DNA of 64,000 bases from Chryseobacterium formosense (GTDB lineage: Bacteria; Bacteroidota; Bacteroidia; Flavobacteriales; Weeksellaceae), in contig NZ_FPAP01000002.1 of NCBI RefSeq assembly GCF_900116415.1, positions 310,001 to 374,000 on the forward strand, read 5' to 3'. The notes under the pieces are model-generated. The model was not told where the DNA came from. It saw only the letters and a list, made by a program, of their open reading frames with translations, and did not search any database. Made by a program: the position numbers and the translations under genes. Positions 24,280 through 33,153 of the stretch are shown in pieces (the first letter of the stretch is position 1; the number at the start of each line of letters is the position of its first letter).

Positions 24280-25323
24280 TTATTGTAATTTTTTTAATTC
24301 GTTTTCGACTTCTTCTATTGACGGAAGATGAGATTTAAGGTTTTCGGGTAATACTTTTTTCAGCTCATAGGAAGAAATTCCTAATGGCTTGTGAAGATCA
24401 GTTAGAGAATATTCTGCAATAATTTCATTTTTGTCTTTACAGATGATCATCCCAACTGTTGCATTGTCGTTTTCATCTCGCAATTGTTTATCAACAGCGG
24501 TCACATAGAAATTAAGCTTTCCGGCAAATTCAGGTTCAAAATGCCCGGTTTTCAGTTCTATTACTACATATCTTTTTAGTTTAATATGATAAAATAGTAG
24601 ATCAATAAAAAAAGATTGGTTGCCAATAGAAATTTCAACCTGTTTTCCTACAAATGCAAAGCCGTTTCCCAATTCTATCAGGAACTTAGAGATATTTTCT
24701 GTCAGAGCATTTTCTAATTCCCTTTCTTTATAGTTCTCTGTAATATTGATGAAATCAAAAATATATGGGTCTTTCAATGTTTCACGGATCAGATCGCTTT
24801 CGTAATCAGGCAATGTCTTTGAAAAATTATTAATTGCTTTTCCTTGGCTTTCAATAAGATTACCGGAGATCATATTCAATAAAACTGCTCTGCTCCAACC
24901 ATTTTCTATGGTTTTTTTGATATAAAAATGAGCTTCTTGAGTGTTTTTACATTTAGTTAATATTTCTACATGATGCCTCCAAGGAATTAAAAAAAGACTT
25001 TCTAATAAATCGTCACCAAGTTGGTGACGATTTTCATTGTCTTGATTATAAAACAGATAGAATCGTTTGCAGTATTTTAAATTGCTTTCAGAAAAACCTT
25101 TTATTTCAGGAAATTCTGTACGTAAATCTTTACTTAATTGTGAAAAGAAGCCGGAGCCATACGTATTCTCAAAATTTCGTTCGGAAATTTCCTTTCCTAA
25201 ATCCCAATACATTTCTATCAGAGCAGAATTCACCTGAATGGCGGCTTTGATCTGGCTTTGCTGAATTTTTTGTTTTAAATCTAAAATCCAACGGATATAT
25301 TGTTCATTGCTTTTTTGTAGCAT
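24280..25323 (-). CDS. YhcG-family PD-(D/E)XK nuclease (DUF1016)
   Basis: The start is set at ATG 25323 (MLQKSNEQYIRWILDLK); a TTG two codons upstream lies inside a -7 box. The 347-residue protein has the DUF1016 N-terminal helical domain (about 1-160, with MYWDLGKEISER and SNLKYCKRFY) and a C-terminal nuclease domain with FFIDLLFYH and VVIELKTG (the D...ExK catalytic pattern, about 255-280), then LRDENDNATVGMIICKD. YhcG proteins are found with mobile elements, restriction loci and defence islands and are thought to be structure-specific DNA nucleases; function is not settled. Here it stands alone between nadB and nadC. A TAAATTTG box ends 3 bases before the ATG. Confidence 0.9.
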   Translation of the reverse strand: MLQKSNEQYIRWILDLKQKIQQSQIKAAIQVNSALIEMYWDLGKEISERNFENTYGSGFFSQLSKDLRTEFPEIKGFSESNLKYCKRFYLFYNQDNENRHQLGDDLLESLFLIPWRHHVEILTKCKNTQEAHFYIKKTIENGWSRAVLLNMISGNLIESQGKAINNFSKTLPDYESDLIRETLKDPYIFDFINITENYKERELENALTENISKFLIELGNGFAFVGKQVEISIGNQSFFIDLLFYHIKLKRYVVIELKTGHFEPEFAGKLNFYVTAVDKQLRDENDNATVGMIICKDKNEIIAEYSLTDLHKPLGISSYELKKVLPENLKSHLPSIEEVENELKKLQ

Positions 25324-25326
25324 ATT

Positions 25327-25334
25327 CAAATTTA
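25327..25334 (-). promoter_or_regulatory. -7 box of the YhcG-type gene, abutting its start
   Basis: TAAATTTG on the minus strand ends 3 bases before the ATG at 25323. No -33 TTTG is visible. It suggests separate transcription from nadB and possibly a leaderless message. Confidence 0.5.
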
Positions 25335-25382
25335 ATATAAATTCTAAATCTGACGTTTTTAGGATTTTTTAATAATAATCAA

Positions 25383-26960
25383 TTATGCCTGAACTAAATC
25401 TTTGTTGTAAAATGCACCTTTATTTTGAGTCATTTCCATTGATTGGGTAATGATCAGATGCGCAACGGTTGTTAAATTTCTTAATTCTGAAAGTTGGGGC
25501 GAAAGAATAGAGTAGTGGTAAATTTCATCAACGGCAGCTGCAATTTCTGCATGTTTCTGAAGTGCCATTTTCAGTCTTCGGTTGCTTCTCACAATTCCTA
25601 CAAGATCGCTCATCATTTCCTGAAGCTGTTTTCTGAGGTAAGAAACGATGACCATTTCATCGATGATTTTCATTCCTTCTTCATTCCATTCCGGAACAGC
25701 TTTTAGATCATCAAAATTGAAGTTGTTTTCTTTTAATAATTCTACCGTTTTCATTGCAGCGTTGTGACCGAAAACAAGACCTTCCAATAATGAGTTGGAG
25801 GCCAATCTGTTCGCTCCGTGTAATCCTGAGTTTGTACATTCACCAACGGCAAATAGATTATTGATAGAAGATTGTCCGTCTTTATCGGTTTCAATTCCGC
25901 CCATCAGATAATGGCAAGCCGGAACTACAGGAATCAGTTGGGTAAAAGGATCAACTCCTTCATCTTTACATTTTTTATAAATATTCGGAAAATGCTCTAA
26001 AAATTTTTCATGATCCATTTCTCTGCAATCCAAGCCGACATATTCGTCTCCTGTGATTTTCATTTCGGCATCAATGGCTCTTGCAACGATGTCTCTTGAA
26101 GCTAATTCTTCTCTTTCATCGTATTTATGCATGAATTTTTCGCCTCTTTTGGTTCTTAATTTTGCGCCGTCGCCACGAACTGCTTCGGAAATTAAAAACA
26201 ACATTCCATCGATTTTGCTGTATAAAGCTGTCGGATGAAATTGATAATACTGCATATTGGTTACTTTACCTTTTGCACGGGCTACGAAAGCAATTCCGTC
26301 TCCGGTTGCAATGGTCGGATTGGTGGTGTTTTTATAAACATGTCCTGCTCCGCCTGTTGCTGCTAAAGTAATTTTGGAAGTAATTTTTTTGATAGATTTA
26401 GATTTTTCATCTAAAATATAAGCTCCGTAACAGTTGATTTCGCCTTCATTCAGTTCTTTTCCCGGAACATGGTGTTGTGTGATAATGTCGATCACGTAGT
26501 GATGATCGAGAATTTCAATATTGGGGCTGCTTTTTGCGGTTTCGAGTAAGGCTCTTTCGATTTCAAAACCGGTGATGTCTTTGTGATGTACAATTCTGTT
26601 TTCGGTATGACCGCCTTCTCTTCCTAAGGCAAATTTTCCGTTTTTCATGTCGAAATTTGCGCCCCATTCAACGATTTCGTTAAATCTTGCAGGTGCTTCT
26701 TTCACAACCATTTCAACAACATCAAGCTTGCTTTCGCCGTCTCCGGCTCTCATCGTATCGTCGATATGCTTCTGAAAATTATCATTTTTCAAATCGGTAA
26801 CGACAGCTAAACCGCCTTGTGCATATTTGGTATTGCTTTCGTCTTCGTCAGATTTTGTTACAATGATTATTTTGGCATCGGGAAACTGTTCGGAAACTTT
26901 TATGGCATAAGATAATCCGGAAATCCCGGAACCAATCACTAATACATCCGCTTTTATCAT
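25383..26960 (-). CDS. nadB: L-aspartate oxidase
   Basis: NadB oxidises L-aspartate to iminoaspartate with FAD, the first step of de novo NAD synthesis. The 525-residue flavoprotein shows the FAD-binding GSGISGLSYAIKV (about 9-21), TKYAQGGLAVV, GREGGHTENRIVHHKD (about 114-129), AATGGAGHVYKNTTNP and CHYLMGGIETD...GECTNSGLHGANRLASNSL, the family active-site and FAD-contact stretches. Length is normal. The nitroreductase gene ends as close as 30 bp upstream. The usual partner nadA is not in the window and nadC is separated by the YhcG-type gene. Confidence 0.95.
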   Translation of the reverse strand: MIKADVLVIGSGISGLSYAIKVSEQFPDAKIIIVTKSDEDESNTKYAQGGLAVVTDLKNDNFQKHIDDTMRAGDGESKLDVVEMVVKEAPARFNEIVEWGANFDMKNGKFALGREGGHTENRIVHHKDITGFEIERALLETAKSSPNIEILDHHYVIDIITQHHVPGKELNEGEINCYGAYILDEKSKSIKKITSKITLAATGGAGHVYKNTTNPTIATGDGIAFVARAKGKVTNMQYYQFHPTALYSKIDGMLFLISEAVRGDGAKLRTKRGEKFMHKYDEREELASRDIVARAIDAEMKITGDEYVGLDCREMDHEKFLEHFPNIYKKCKDEGVDPFTQLIPVVPACHYLMGGIETDKDGQSSINNLFAVGECTNSGLHGANRLASNSLLEGLVFGHNAAMKTVELLKENNFNFDDLKAVPEWNEEGMKIIDEMVIVSYLRKQLQEMMSDLVGIVRSNRRLKMALQKHAEIAAAVDEIYHYSILSPQLSELRNLTTVAHLIITQSMEMTQNKGAFYNKDLVQA

Positions 26961-26989
26961 AGTTTTGCTTTAAGACAATTGTCTAAATA

Positions 26990-27619
26990 TTAAATAAATT
27001 TAAACAATTTTTCGTTTGGTTTTCTTACTTTTTTCATGTGTTGGAAATGATCTTCTTCAGAACGATAACCTAAAGCCAATGTAACAGTCACTTTTTCTCT
27101 ATCATGATCAATATCCAAAATCTCTTCAATTAAATCCTGTCTGAAACCTTCCATCGGGCAAGTGTCGATATTTTCTATAGCTGCAGCATACATCAGATTG
27201 GCTAAAACAATGTAAGATTGTTTTTCTGCCCAGTTGAAAAGTTCGTCTTCGGTTTTCTGGCTGACGTGCTGATTGATGCTGTTTTTAAAAAGATCAAGCT
27301 TCCCGAGTTCAATATTTCGTACTTCGGAAATGTGATTGAAATAGCCATTGATATAATTTTCTTCAATCAGTTTTTTTGAAACAATGACTACCAAATGTGA
27401 ACAGGTGGAAATCTGCGATGGATTGTAAAATGCCGGAATCAGTTTTTCTTTCATCTCTTTGCTTTCTACCACCAATATTTTGTAAGGTTGCAATCCCAAA
27501 GAGCTTGCCGCCAGTTTTCCAGACTCTAAAATGCTGAGAAGAGCTTCCTGAGGAATAATAAAATCAGGATTAAATTTTTTTACAGAATATCTTCTGCTTA
27601 AAGCTTCCAAATAATTCAT
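26990..27619 (-). CDS. Nitroreductase-family NAD(P)H oxidoreductase
   Basis: The 209-residue protein has the FMN-binding opening RRYSVKKFNP (about 9-18), AASSLGLQPYKILVV, the central SYIVLANLMYAAAIENIDTCPMEG region and a C-terminal ALGYRSEED, all typical of NfsB/DrgA-type nitroreductases. These FMN dimers reduce nitro compounds, quinones or flavins; the physiological substrate is unknown. A TAAATTTG box ends 4 bases before the ATG at 27619. It precedes nadB by 29 bp, so nadB may be co-transcribed with it. Confidence 0.9.
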   Translation of the reverse strand: MNYLEALSRRYSVKKFNPDFIIPQEALLSILESGKLAASSLGLQPYKILVVESKEMKEKLIPAFYNPSQISTCSHLVVIVSKKLIEENYINGYFNHISEVRNIELGKLDLFKNSINQHVSQKTEDELFNWAEKQSYIVLANLMYAAAIENIDTCPMEGFRQDLIEEILDIDHDREKVTVTLALGYRSEEDHFQHMKKVRKPNEKLFKFI

Positions 27620-27623
27620 AAGA

Positions 27624-27631
27624 CAAATTTA
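27624..27631 (-). promoter_or_regulatory. -7 box of the nitroreductase gene, abutting its start
   Basis: TAAATTTG on the minus strand ends 4 bases before the ATG at 27619; no -33 TTTG is visible. Confidence 0.5.
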
Positions 27632-27689
27632 AGAATTGATGCCGAATAAAGGTTGTTTTAAGTAAAATATCTATTTGTAAATTTTCTAA

Positions 27690-27727
27690 ATAAAAAATCA
27701 CTCCCCGAAGGAAGTGATTCAAAAAAA
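27690..27727 (-). terminator. Terminator of T9SS protein gene 1
   Basis: On the minus strand AATCACT and AGTGATT enclose about 10 bases and are followed by TTTTT, 22-60 bp past the stop of 27750-30020. Confidence 0.8.
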
Positions 27728-27749
27728 TTAAGTATAGTATGAAAAAAAA

Positions 27750-30020
27750 TTATTCTCTGTTTTTTACCATAATCCAACCTGTAAGTTTTACAGGAGTTTT
27801 GGTTTTGTTGTTTTCATTCCACGTTACAGAATACCAGTAGCTTCCTGTAGGAACTTTTCTTCCGTTTGCGGTTCCGTCCCATTTATACTGATTGGTTTTG
27901 TCTCCTTGATGAAGTTTTGCTCCGTAACGATCGTAAATGTTAAAGACTAAATTAAGCTTATTGCCCAAAGCAGAATAGTCTACGACATCATTGCGACCAT
28001 CGCCGTTTGGTGTAATTACATTGATGATGTTTGGTACCGTTACATCTACTACCATAGGTTCACAATCGTAAGCATCTTTTACAAAAACCTTATGAATTCC
28101 TCTTGAGATATTGGTAAACATATTAGAGGCCTGCCAGTTTACATTATCCAAAGAATATTGGTAAACTGGTGTTCCGCCGTTTGCATACACTGTAATTGTT
28201 GTAGCAGATACGTCAACTGATGTAATGACTGGCTGTTCTGATGCAAATATTTTTACATCTTGCTTCACCGTACAATCTCCTGTTTTCAGCTTTACCCAAT
28301 ATGTTCCTACACCAACATTCGAAATTGTCTGTGTGGTTTCTCCTGTGCTCCATTCGTAAGCATCGAATCCTGTACCTGCATCCAATGTGGTTTTATCTTC
28401 GATGCAAATAATCTTATCTTTTAAGATTTCTGAATAAACCGGTGGGATGACAGTCAGTGTCACTTTAGCAATTGCATAACATCCGTTTGCATCGGTTACT
28501 TTGATGTAAACAACACCGCTTGGAGCAGTGTATGGTTGCGGAGGTGTAATCTCATTGGTTCCATTAATGGCATCCTGTAAAGACGGATAGTAATTTTTTG
28601 TAACCCCTGTCTGCGTTGTTACAGGTGCATTGGTTAGATTGAATGTTCCCATCGAAACATTGTTTTCAAGGAAGCAGCTTCTTAAAGTGGCGTCATTTAC
28701 CGTAACTACAGGATAGTGGTTTAATGTAATAACTGCATTATCCGTACATCCTTGTGAGGTAGTAACTTTCACGTGTACGGTACCTCCGGCTGCTGAAGGG
28801 TAATTTGACCAGTTCAGAATTTCTCCCGTACCTGCATTTAAATTTGCCAAAGTAGGGTAATACTTTTTCGTTACCCCGGGTTGTGTGGTGACTGCGGCGG
28901 TGCTAAGGTCGAAGTAAGCCAGCCCTTCATTATTGTTATTACAAGCGGTTATTGTAGCATCATCTGCGGCAAAAGGGCTCGGATTTAACACAATTCTGCC
29001 GTCACCATTATCACAAAGTGTAGAAGTAGGATCTTTTACCACCACTGTAATTGTTGTATTTCCTGAATATTGAAAATTGTTCGGGAAAGCAATTGGAGTA
29101 GGATTTCCTAATACATAATAAGTGATGATGTAATTTGAAGGATTATTTACAAACTGATTTGCATAAGATGTTAAATCAATAAAGCCATTTCCGGTTGCCG
29201 GGTTTGTACAAACAAAAGGTGTAATTGTAGACTGTAGAATTGGAACTTTATCGATGAAAATCTTCGCATTTTTTATTGAATGTCTCGCGCTTGCTGCTCC
29301 AGTACCTGCAGAAAAACCGAAATATCCCTGTGTCATACCGATTGCACCGCCCGAAGGAGCAAAAGAATCGTCTACAATTATAACGCCGTCTATTCTTATC
29401 TGAATTTTCCAATTGTTAATATTAGCAGGATCTACTTCTCCATTTACTTCCACGTGTTTGTAAGTTGCTCCCACGAAAGGTTGTGTAGGGTTCAGATCCG
29501 GTGAATGAAAGGTGCTGTTTGCAGTCATGTTATACTCGATGTTCGGACTTCCGGCAGGAACATTATTCGTCCCATAAAGAAGGTGAACCTTACTCATTTG
29601 TCCTTCCGTACTGTTATTGAATATATCAAATGCAACCATTAATCCGTTTGCGTTGGCAGGAATTCCAAGTCCGCCACCGGTAGTAAATCCTGTAGGAGGA
29701 TTGGATAGATACCAGAATGTAAGACCATCACCTCTTCCGTAAGAGGTTGTTCCGTTTCCGTCAATTCTGAAATCAAATTCAACTTTCCATTTATCGCAAT
29801 ATTTTAGGTTGATCGGGTTGGACAGTTTAATAGCACCAAACTGGCTGGTCTGGTCTGCTGTAAGCTGTACAAAATCACTTGTTGCAGAAGCTGACGGAAC
29901 AATATCCCATCCTGTGGTATTAATAACAGGGGTTCCGGTAAGCTGGTAAGTTTGTGCTGTAAAATCTGAGTTGATGATTGATAAAACGAACAAAAAACTG
30001 AGGAGTAAAACTTTCTTCAT
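27750..30020 (-). CDS. T9SS type B surface protein with L-type-lectin-like domain (1)
   Basis: The 756-residue protein has a signal peptide (ending NSDFTAQ), a legume-lectin-like beta-sandwich (about 22-260; FRIDGNGTTSYGRGDGLTFW, GYFGFSAGTG), two Cys-rich modules starting CNNNNEG (about 358) and SCFLENN (about 448), a short module LKDKIICIEDKTTLDAG (about 538) and the gliding-motility-type C-terminal domain from VITPNGDGRND (about 670) to MVKNRE. That last domain is the type B signal for the type IX secretion system, so the protein should be surface-bound or secreted and may bind glycans (inference). Its N-domain pairs with the neighbouring 30208 gene, whereas its C-terminal half is closest to that of 37070. 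Confidence 0.9.
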   Translation of the reverse strand: MKKVLLLSFLFVLSIINSDFTAQTYQLTGTPVINTTGWDIVPSASATSDFVQLTADQTSQFGAIKLSNPINLKYCDKWKVEFDFRIDGNGTTSYGRGDGLTFWYLSNPPTGFTTGGGLGIPANANGLMVAFDIFNNSTEGQMSKVHLLYGTNNVPAGSPNIEYNMTANSTFHSPDLNPTQPFVGATYKHVEVNGEVDPANINNWKIQIRIDGVIIVDDSFAPSGGAIGMTQGYFGFSAGTGAASARHSIKNAKIFIDKVPILQSTITPFVCTNPATGNGFIDLTSYANQFVNNPSNYIITYYVLGNPTPIAFPNNFQYSGNTTITVVVKDPTSTLCDNGDGRIVLNPSPFAADDATITACNNNNEGLAYFDLSTAAVTTQPGVTKKYYPTLANLNAGTGEILNWSNYPSAAGGTVHVKVTTSQGCTDNAVITLNHYPVVTVNDATLRSCFLENNVSMGTFNLTNAPVTTQTGVTKNYYPSLQDAINGTNEITPPQPYTAPSGVVYIKVTDANGCYAIAKVTLTVIPPVYSEILKDKIICIEDKTTLDAGTGFDAYEWSTGETTQTISNVGVGTYWVKLKTGDCTVKQDVKIFASEQPVITSVDVSATTITVYANGGTPVYQYSLDNVNWQASNMFTNISRGIHKVFVKDAYDCEPMVVDVTVPNIINVITPNGDGRNDVVDYSALGNKLNLVFNIYDRYGAKLHQGDKTNQYKWDGTANGRKVPTGSYWYSVTWNENNKTKTPVKLTGWIMVKNRE

Positions 30021-30167
30021 TTTTAACTTAGAGATTTATTGTTTGGTAAAATTATCGGTTTTTTTATTTTAAATAGTGAGATCTAAAGCTTAGAAGTAGC
30101 AATAGAGTACATCATGAGTCATTATTAAAAGCTATGTTTTTAATAATAGGGTTGAGAAATTCAAAAT

Positions 30168-30199
30168 TTAAAAAGCACCACATAGATATAGTGGTGCTT
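30168..30199 (-). terminator. Terminator of T9SS protein gene 2
   Basis: On the minus strand AAGCACCAC and GTGGTGCTT enclose 9 bases, followed by TTT. It lies just past the stop of 30208-32457. Confidence 0.85.
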
Positions 30200-30207
30200 A
30201 GTATAAA

Positions 30208-32457
30208 TTATTCTCTGTTTTTTACCAATACCCAGCCATTGTATTTGGTCTGTGTATTGTCGCTTTCAGTCCATGTGATGGTGTACCAGTAAGTACTTGT
30301 TGACAATTTTTTACCTCCGGAAGTTCCGTCCCAGGTGTAATTTCTAAATTTGTCAGCCTGATATTTCATGTTTCCGTATCTGTCATATACTGTAAAGACA
30401 AGATTTTTCTTATAAGCAAGAGCGCTGTAATCGATGAAGTCATTTACATTATCTCCGTTTGGCGTGATTGCGTTAATAAGATTCGGTACTGTAATCTGAA
30501 CTTCGGTAGGTTGGCAATTGTAATAATCTTTTACAAAAACTTTTACTTCGCCTCTTGGAAGCCCGGTAAATACATTAGAGTCCTGCCAGTTGAGACCGTC
30601 TAATGAAAACTTATAAGGTGCTGTTCCTCCTGAAACATTTACAGTGATTGTATTGTTAGCAATATCGATAGTAGAAATCACAGGAGTATTTGCTTTTTTT
30701 ACATTTACATTCTGTAAAGTATAGCATTTTCCTGTTTTTAAAAGAACCCAATAGTTTCCTACTGCAACATTTGTAATAGATGATGTTGTAGCTCCCGTGC
30801 TCCATTCATATCCGTCAAATCCAGGACCTGCATCCAACGTTGTTCTTTCATCAATACAAATGATTTTATCTTTTAAAATAGATGATTTAACGGGAGGTAA
30901 TACCTTTAGCGTAATTTTTTTAATAATAAAACATCCGTTTGTTCCTGTGATCCTTACAAAAACTTCTGTTGATCCTGAAATATGTGTTGTTGCAGGAATA
31001 ATTTCATTCGTTCCGCTTAATGCGTTGGATAATGAGGTGTAAAACTTCTTAGTAATGCCTGCTTCATTTGAAACATTTGCCGTTGTAAGATCAAACAAAG
31101 CTGTATTGGTAGCATTTTCAATAAAACAAGATTCGAGTACGGCATCAGTAGATACTGGCAACGGATGGAAAATCAGTGTGATCTCAGCGTTTCCGGTACA
31201 ACCTTGTGGTGTTGTAACCTTTACATACACTTTTCCGGGTCCAGAAATGTAGGAAGTGTAGTTGGTGATCTCATTTGTATTTGCGTTAAGATCAGCAAGA
31301 GTTTTATAATATTTTTTAGTAACTCCGGGAACAGCTGTCACATTAGCCGCTGAAAGATCATAAGTTGCGGTTGTAGCTCCATTATTATTGCAAGCATAGA
31401 GATTGACATTATTTGCCGTAAATGGAGATAGCGTCAATAAAATCTTTCCATCGGGGTTGTCGCAAAGAATCGATGCATTATCCCTGATGATTACATTTAC
31501 AGTTGTATTTGCATTAAACTGAAAATTTGTTGCATTAGAAACGGGTACGCCTCCCACCATATAGGTAAATGTATAGTTTGCAGGGTTTGCAACAAACTGA
31601 GAATTAAAAGAGGTTAAATTAACTGTTCCGTATCCTGTAGTAGGATTTGGGCAATAACTCTGTGTGGCAGTCGGATTTAGTAGACTTACTTTATCAGTAT
31701 AAATTTTAACATTTTTGATAGAATGTCTGGATCTGTTTCCTCCGGTAGAAGCTGAGAAGCCAAAATATCCGTTAGTCATTGCTGCGGCTGTTCCTGATGC
31801 AGTAAAAGGCTGATCGCAGATAAGGTTTCCGTCTATTGTGATTTTTATATTCCAGGTATTTGGTATCGAAGTGTTTACCTGAGCTGTAACTTCAACGTGC
31901 TTATAATTAGTTCCCTGAAAAGGCAGGGTCGTATTCATATCCGGGGAATGAAAAGAACTTCCCGGAGTATTAAAAAACTCTACATTATTGTTATCGGTTG
32001 TGTTTTGTACCTGCCCGTAAGCAACATGTACCTTGCTCATTACTGCCGTGGTTGTGTTGTTGTACGTATCAAATCCTACAATGAGACCGATTGCATTCTG
32101 AGAAACTCCAAGACCGGATCCCAGAACACTTGCTACAGGAGGATTTGCCAGATACCAGAAAGCAATACCATCTCCGTTGGCGGTTTGGTTAGAGTCCATT
32201 CTGAAATCGAATTCAACCCTCCATTTGTCGCAATATTTCAGGTTGATGGGATCATTAAGTCTGATCGACCCAGATTGATTATTTGTATCGGGAGTTAACT
32301 GAATAAAATCACCTCCGGTTCCTACAACTGTTGGAGAAACCATTGTCCAGCCAGTTGTGTTAATTGGCACTCCTGTGAGTTGATAAGTTTGGGAAGATAA
32401 TTTCCCGGAAATACAAAGTACAAAAAGGGTAAAATAAAACAGTAGTTTTTTATTCAT
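30208..32457 (-). CDS. T9SS type B surface protein with L-type-lectin-like domain (2)
   Basis: The 749-residue protein has a signal peptide (ending GKLSSQ) and the same order as its neighbour: lectin-like domain (about 22-260; YCDKWRVEFDFRMD, GYFGFSAST), modules at CNNNGAT and SCFIENATN, DKIICIDERTTLDAG, and a C-terminal type B sorting domain from AITPNGDNVND to VLVKNRE. Its lectin domain is close to that of 27750, but from the first CNNN module onwards it matches 34886 (LPPVKSS, NLINAITPNGDN, GGKKL) better than its neighbour. A tandem duplication followed by exchange is the simplest reading. Probably a surface adhesin; binding partner unknown. Confidence 0.9.
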   Translation of the reverse strand: MNKKLLFYFTLFVLCISGKLSSQTYQLTGVPINTTGWTMVSPTVVGTGGDFIQLTPDTNNQSGSIRLNDPINLKYCDKWRVEFDFRMDSNQTANGDGIAFWYLANPPVASVLGSGLGVSQNAIGLIVGFDTYNNTTTAVMSKVHVAYGQVQNTTDNNNVEFFNTPGSSFHSPDMNTTLPFQGTNYKHVEVTAQVNTSIPNTWNIKITIDGNLICDQPFTASGTAAAMTNGYFGFSASTGGNRSRHSIKNVKIYTDKVSLLNPTATQSYCPNPTTGYGTVNLTSFNSQFVANPANYTFTYMVGGVPVSNATNFQFNANTTVNVIIRDNASILCDNPDGKILLTLSPFTANNVNLYACNNNGATTATYDLSAANVTAVPGVTKKYYKTLADLNANTNEITNYTSYISGPGKVYVKVTTPQGCTGNAEITLIFHPLPVSTDAVLESCFIENATNTALFDLTTANVSNEAGITKKFYTSLSNALSGTNEIIPATTHISGSTEVFVRITGTNGCFIIKKITLKVLPPVKSSILKDKIICIDERTTLDAGPGFDGYEWSTGATTSSITNVAVGNYWVLLKTGKCYTLQNVNVKKANTPVISTIDIANNTITVNVSGGTAPYKFSLDGLNWQDSNVFTGLPRGEVKVFVKDYYNCQPTEVQITVPNLINAITPNGDNVNDFIDYSALAYKKNLVFTVYDRYGNMKYQADKFRNYTWDGTSGGKKLSTSTYWYTITWTESDNTQTKYNGWVLVKNRE

Positions 32458-32613
32458 TTATTAGCATACTTTAATTAGACGCGTAAAGATATTAAATCTG
32501 AACCAATAAATATGTAAATGCTGTTAATTTTGTAAAAAAGTTTGATTATTTTGTAATAAAAAATATCAATGATAACGAAAAGTTGAATATGATAACTGAG
32601 ATTTTAGTCTTAT

Positions 32614-33090
32614 TCAAAATAAAGAATTGTTTTCAGTACCTTCGAAATAAGTGTCTATTTCGAGGTTTTCTGAATTTGCAGCAGCAACTGCAAGCTTATC
32701 GCAAAGCTCGTTTTCAAAATGTCCTGCATGGCCTTTTATCCAATGCATTTTAGGATTGTGCAGATTGTATAATGCTACAAATCTCTTCCAGAGATCGGGG
32801 TTTTTCACATTTTTCCAGCCTCGTTTTATCCAACCGGAGATCCAGTTTTGGTTAATGGCATCAGAAACATATTTGCTGTCGGTAAAAACATGAATGTCAT
32901 TCTCCGTAGATTTCAGTTTTTCCAAAGCAGTAATCACGGCCAAAAGTTCCATTCGGTTGTTGGTTGTTTTTCTGAATCCTTTAGAGAATGTTTTCTGATA
33001 ATTTTTTTCGGGAACACGCATTAGGATTCCATAACCTCCTTTTCCGGGGTTTCCGCTGCAGGCTCCATCTGTGTATATTTCTATTCGCAT
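32614..33090 (-). CDS. rnhA: Ribonuclease HI
   Basis: RNase HI cuts RNA in RNA:DNA hybrids during replication and repair. The 158-residue enzyme has all four catalytic acids: D8 in YTDGACSGNPG, E48 in RMELLAV, D71 in FTDSKYV and the Asp of ELCDKLA, plus the His of KGHAGHFENE. Length is standard. It lies 63 bp downstream of dnaB on the same strand. The spacer contains a 9-bp inverted repeat (TTAGGTTAA, 33109-33117; TTAACCTAA, 33142-33150) without a T-run, so read-through from dnaB is likely. Confidence 0.96.
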   Translation of the reverse strand: MRIEIYTDGACSGNPGKGGYGILMRVPEKNYQKTFSKGFRKTTNNRMELLAVITALEKLKSTENDIHVFTDSKYVSDAINQNWISGWIKRGWKNVKNPDLWKRFVALYNLHNPKMHWIKGHAGHFENELCDKLAVAAANSENLEIDTYFEGTENNSLF

Positions 33091-33153
33091 TGAGGTTGAG
33101 GCTAAGGCTTAGGTTAATTATTATTTAGATTAAATTTTACCTTAACCTAAATA

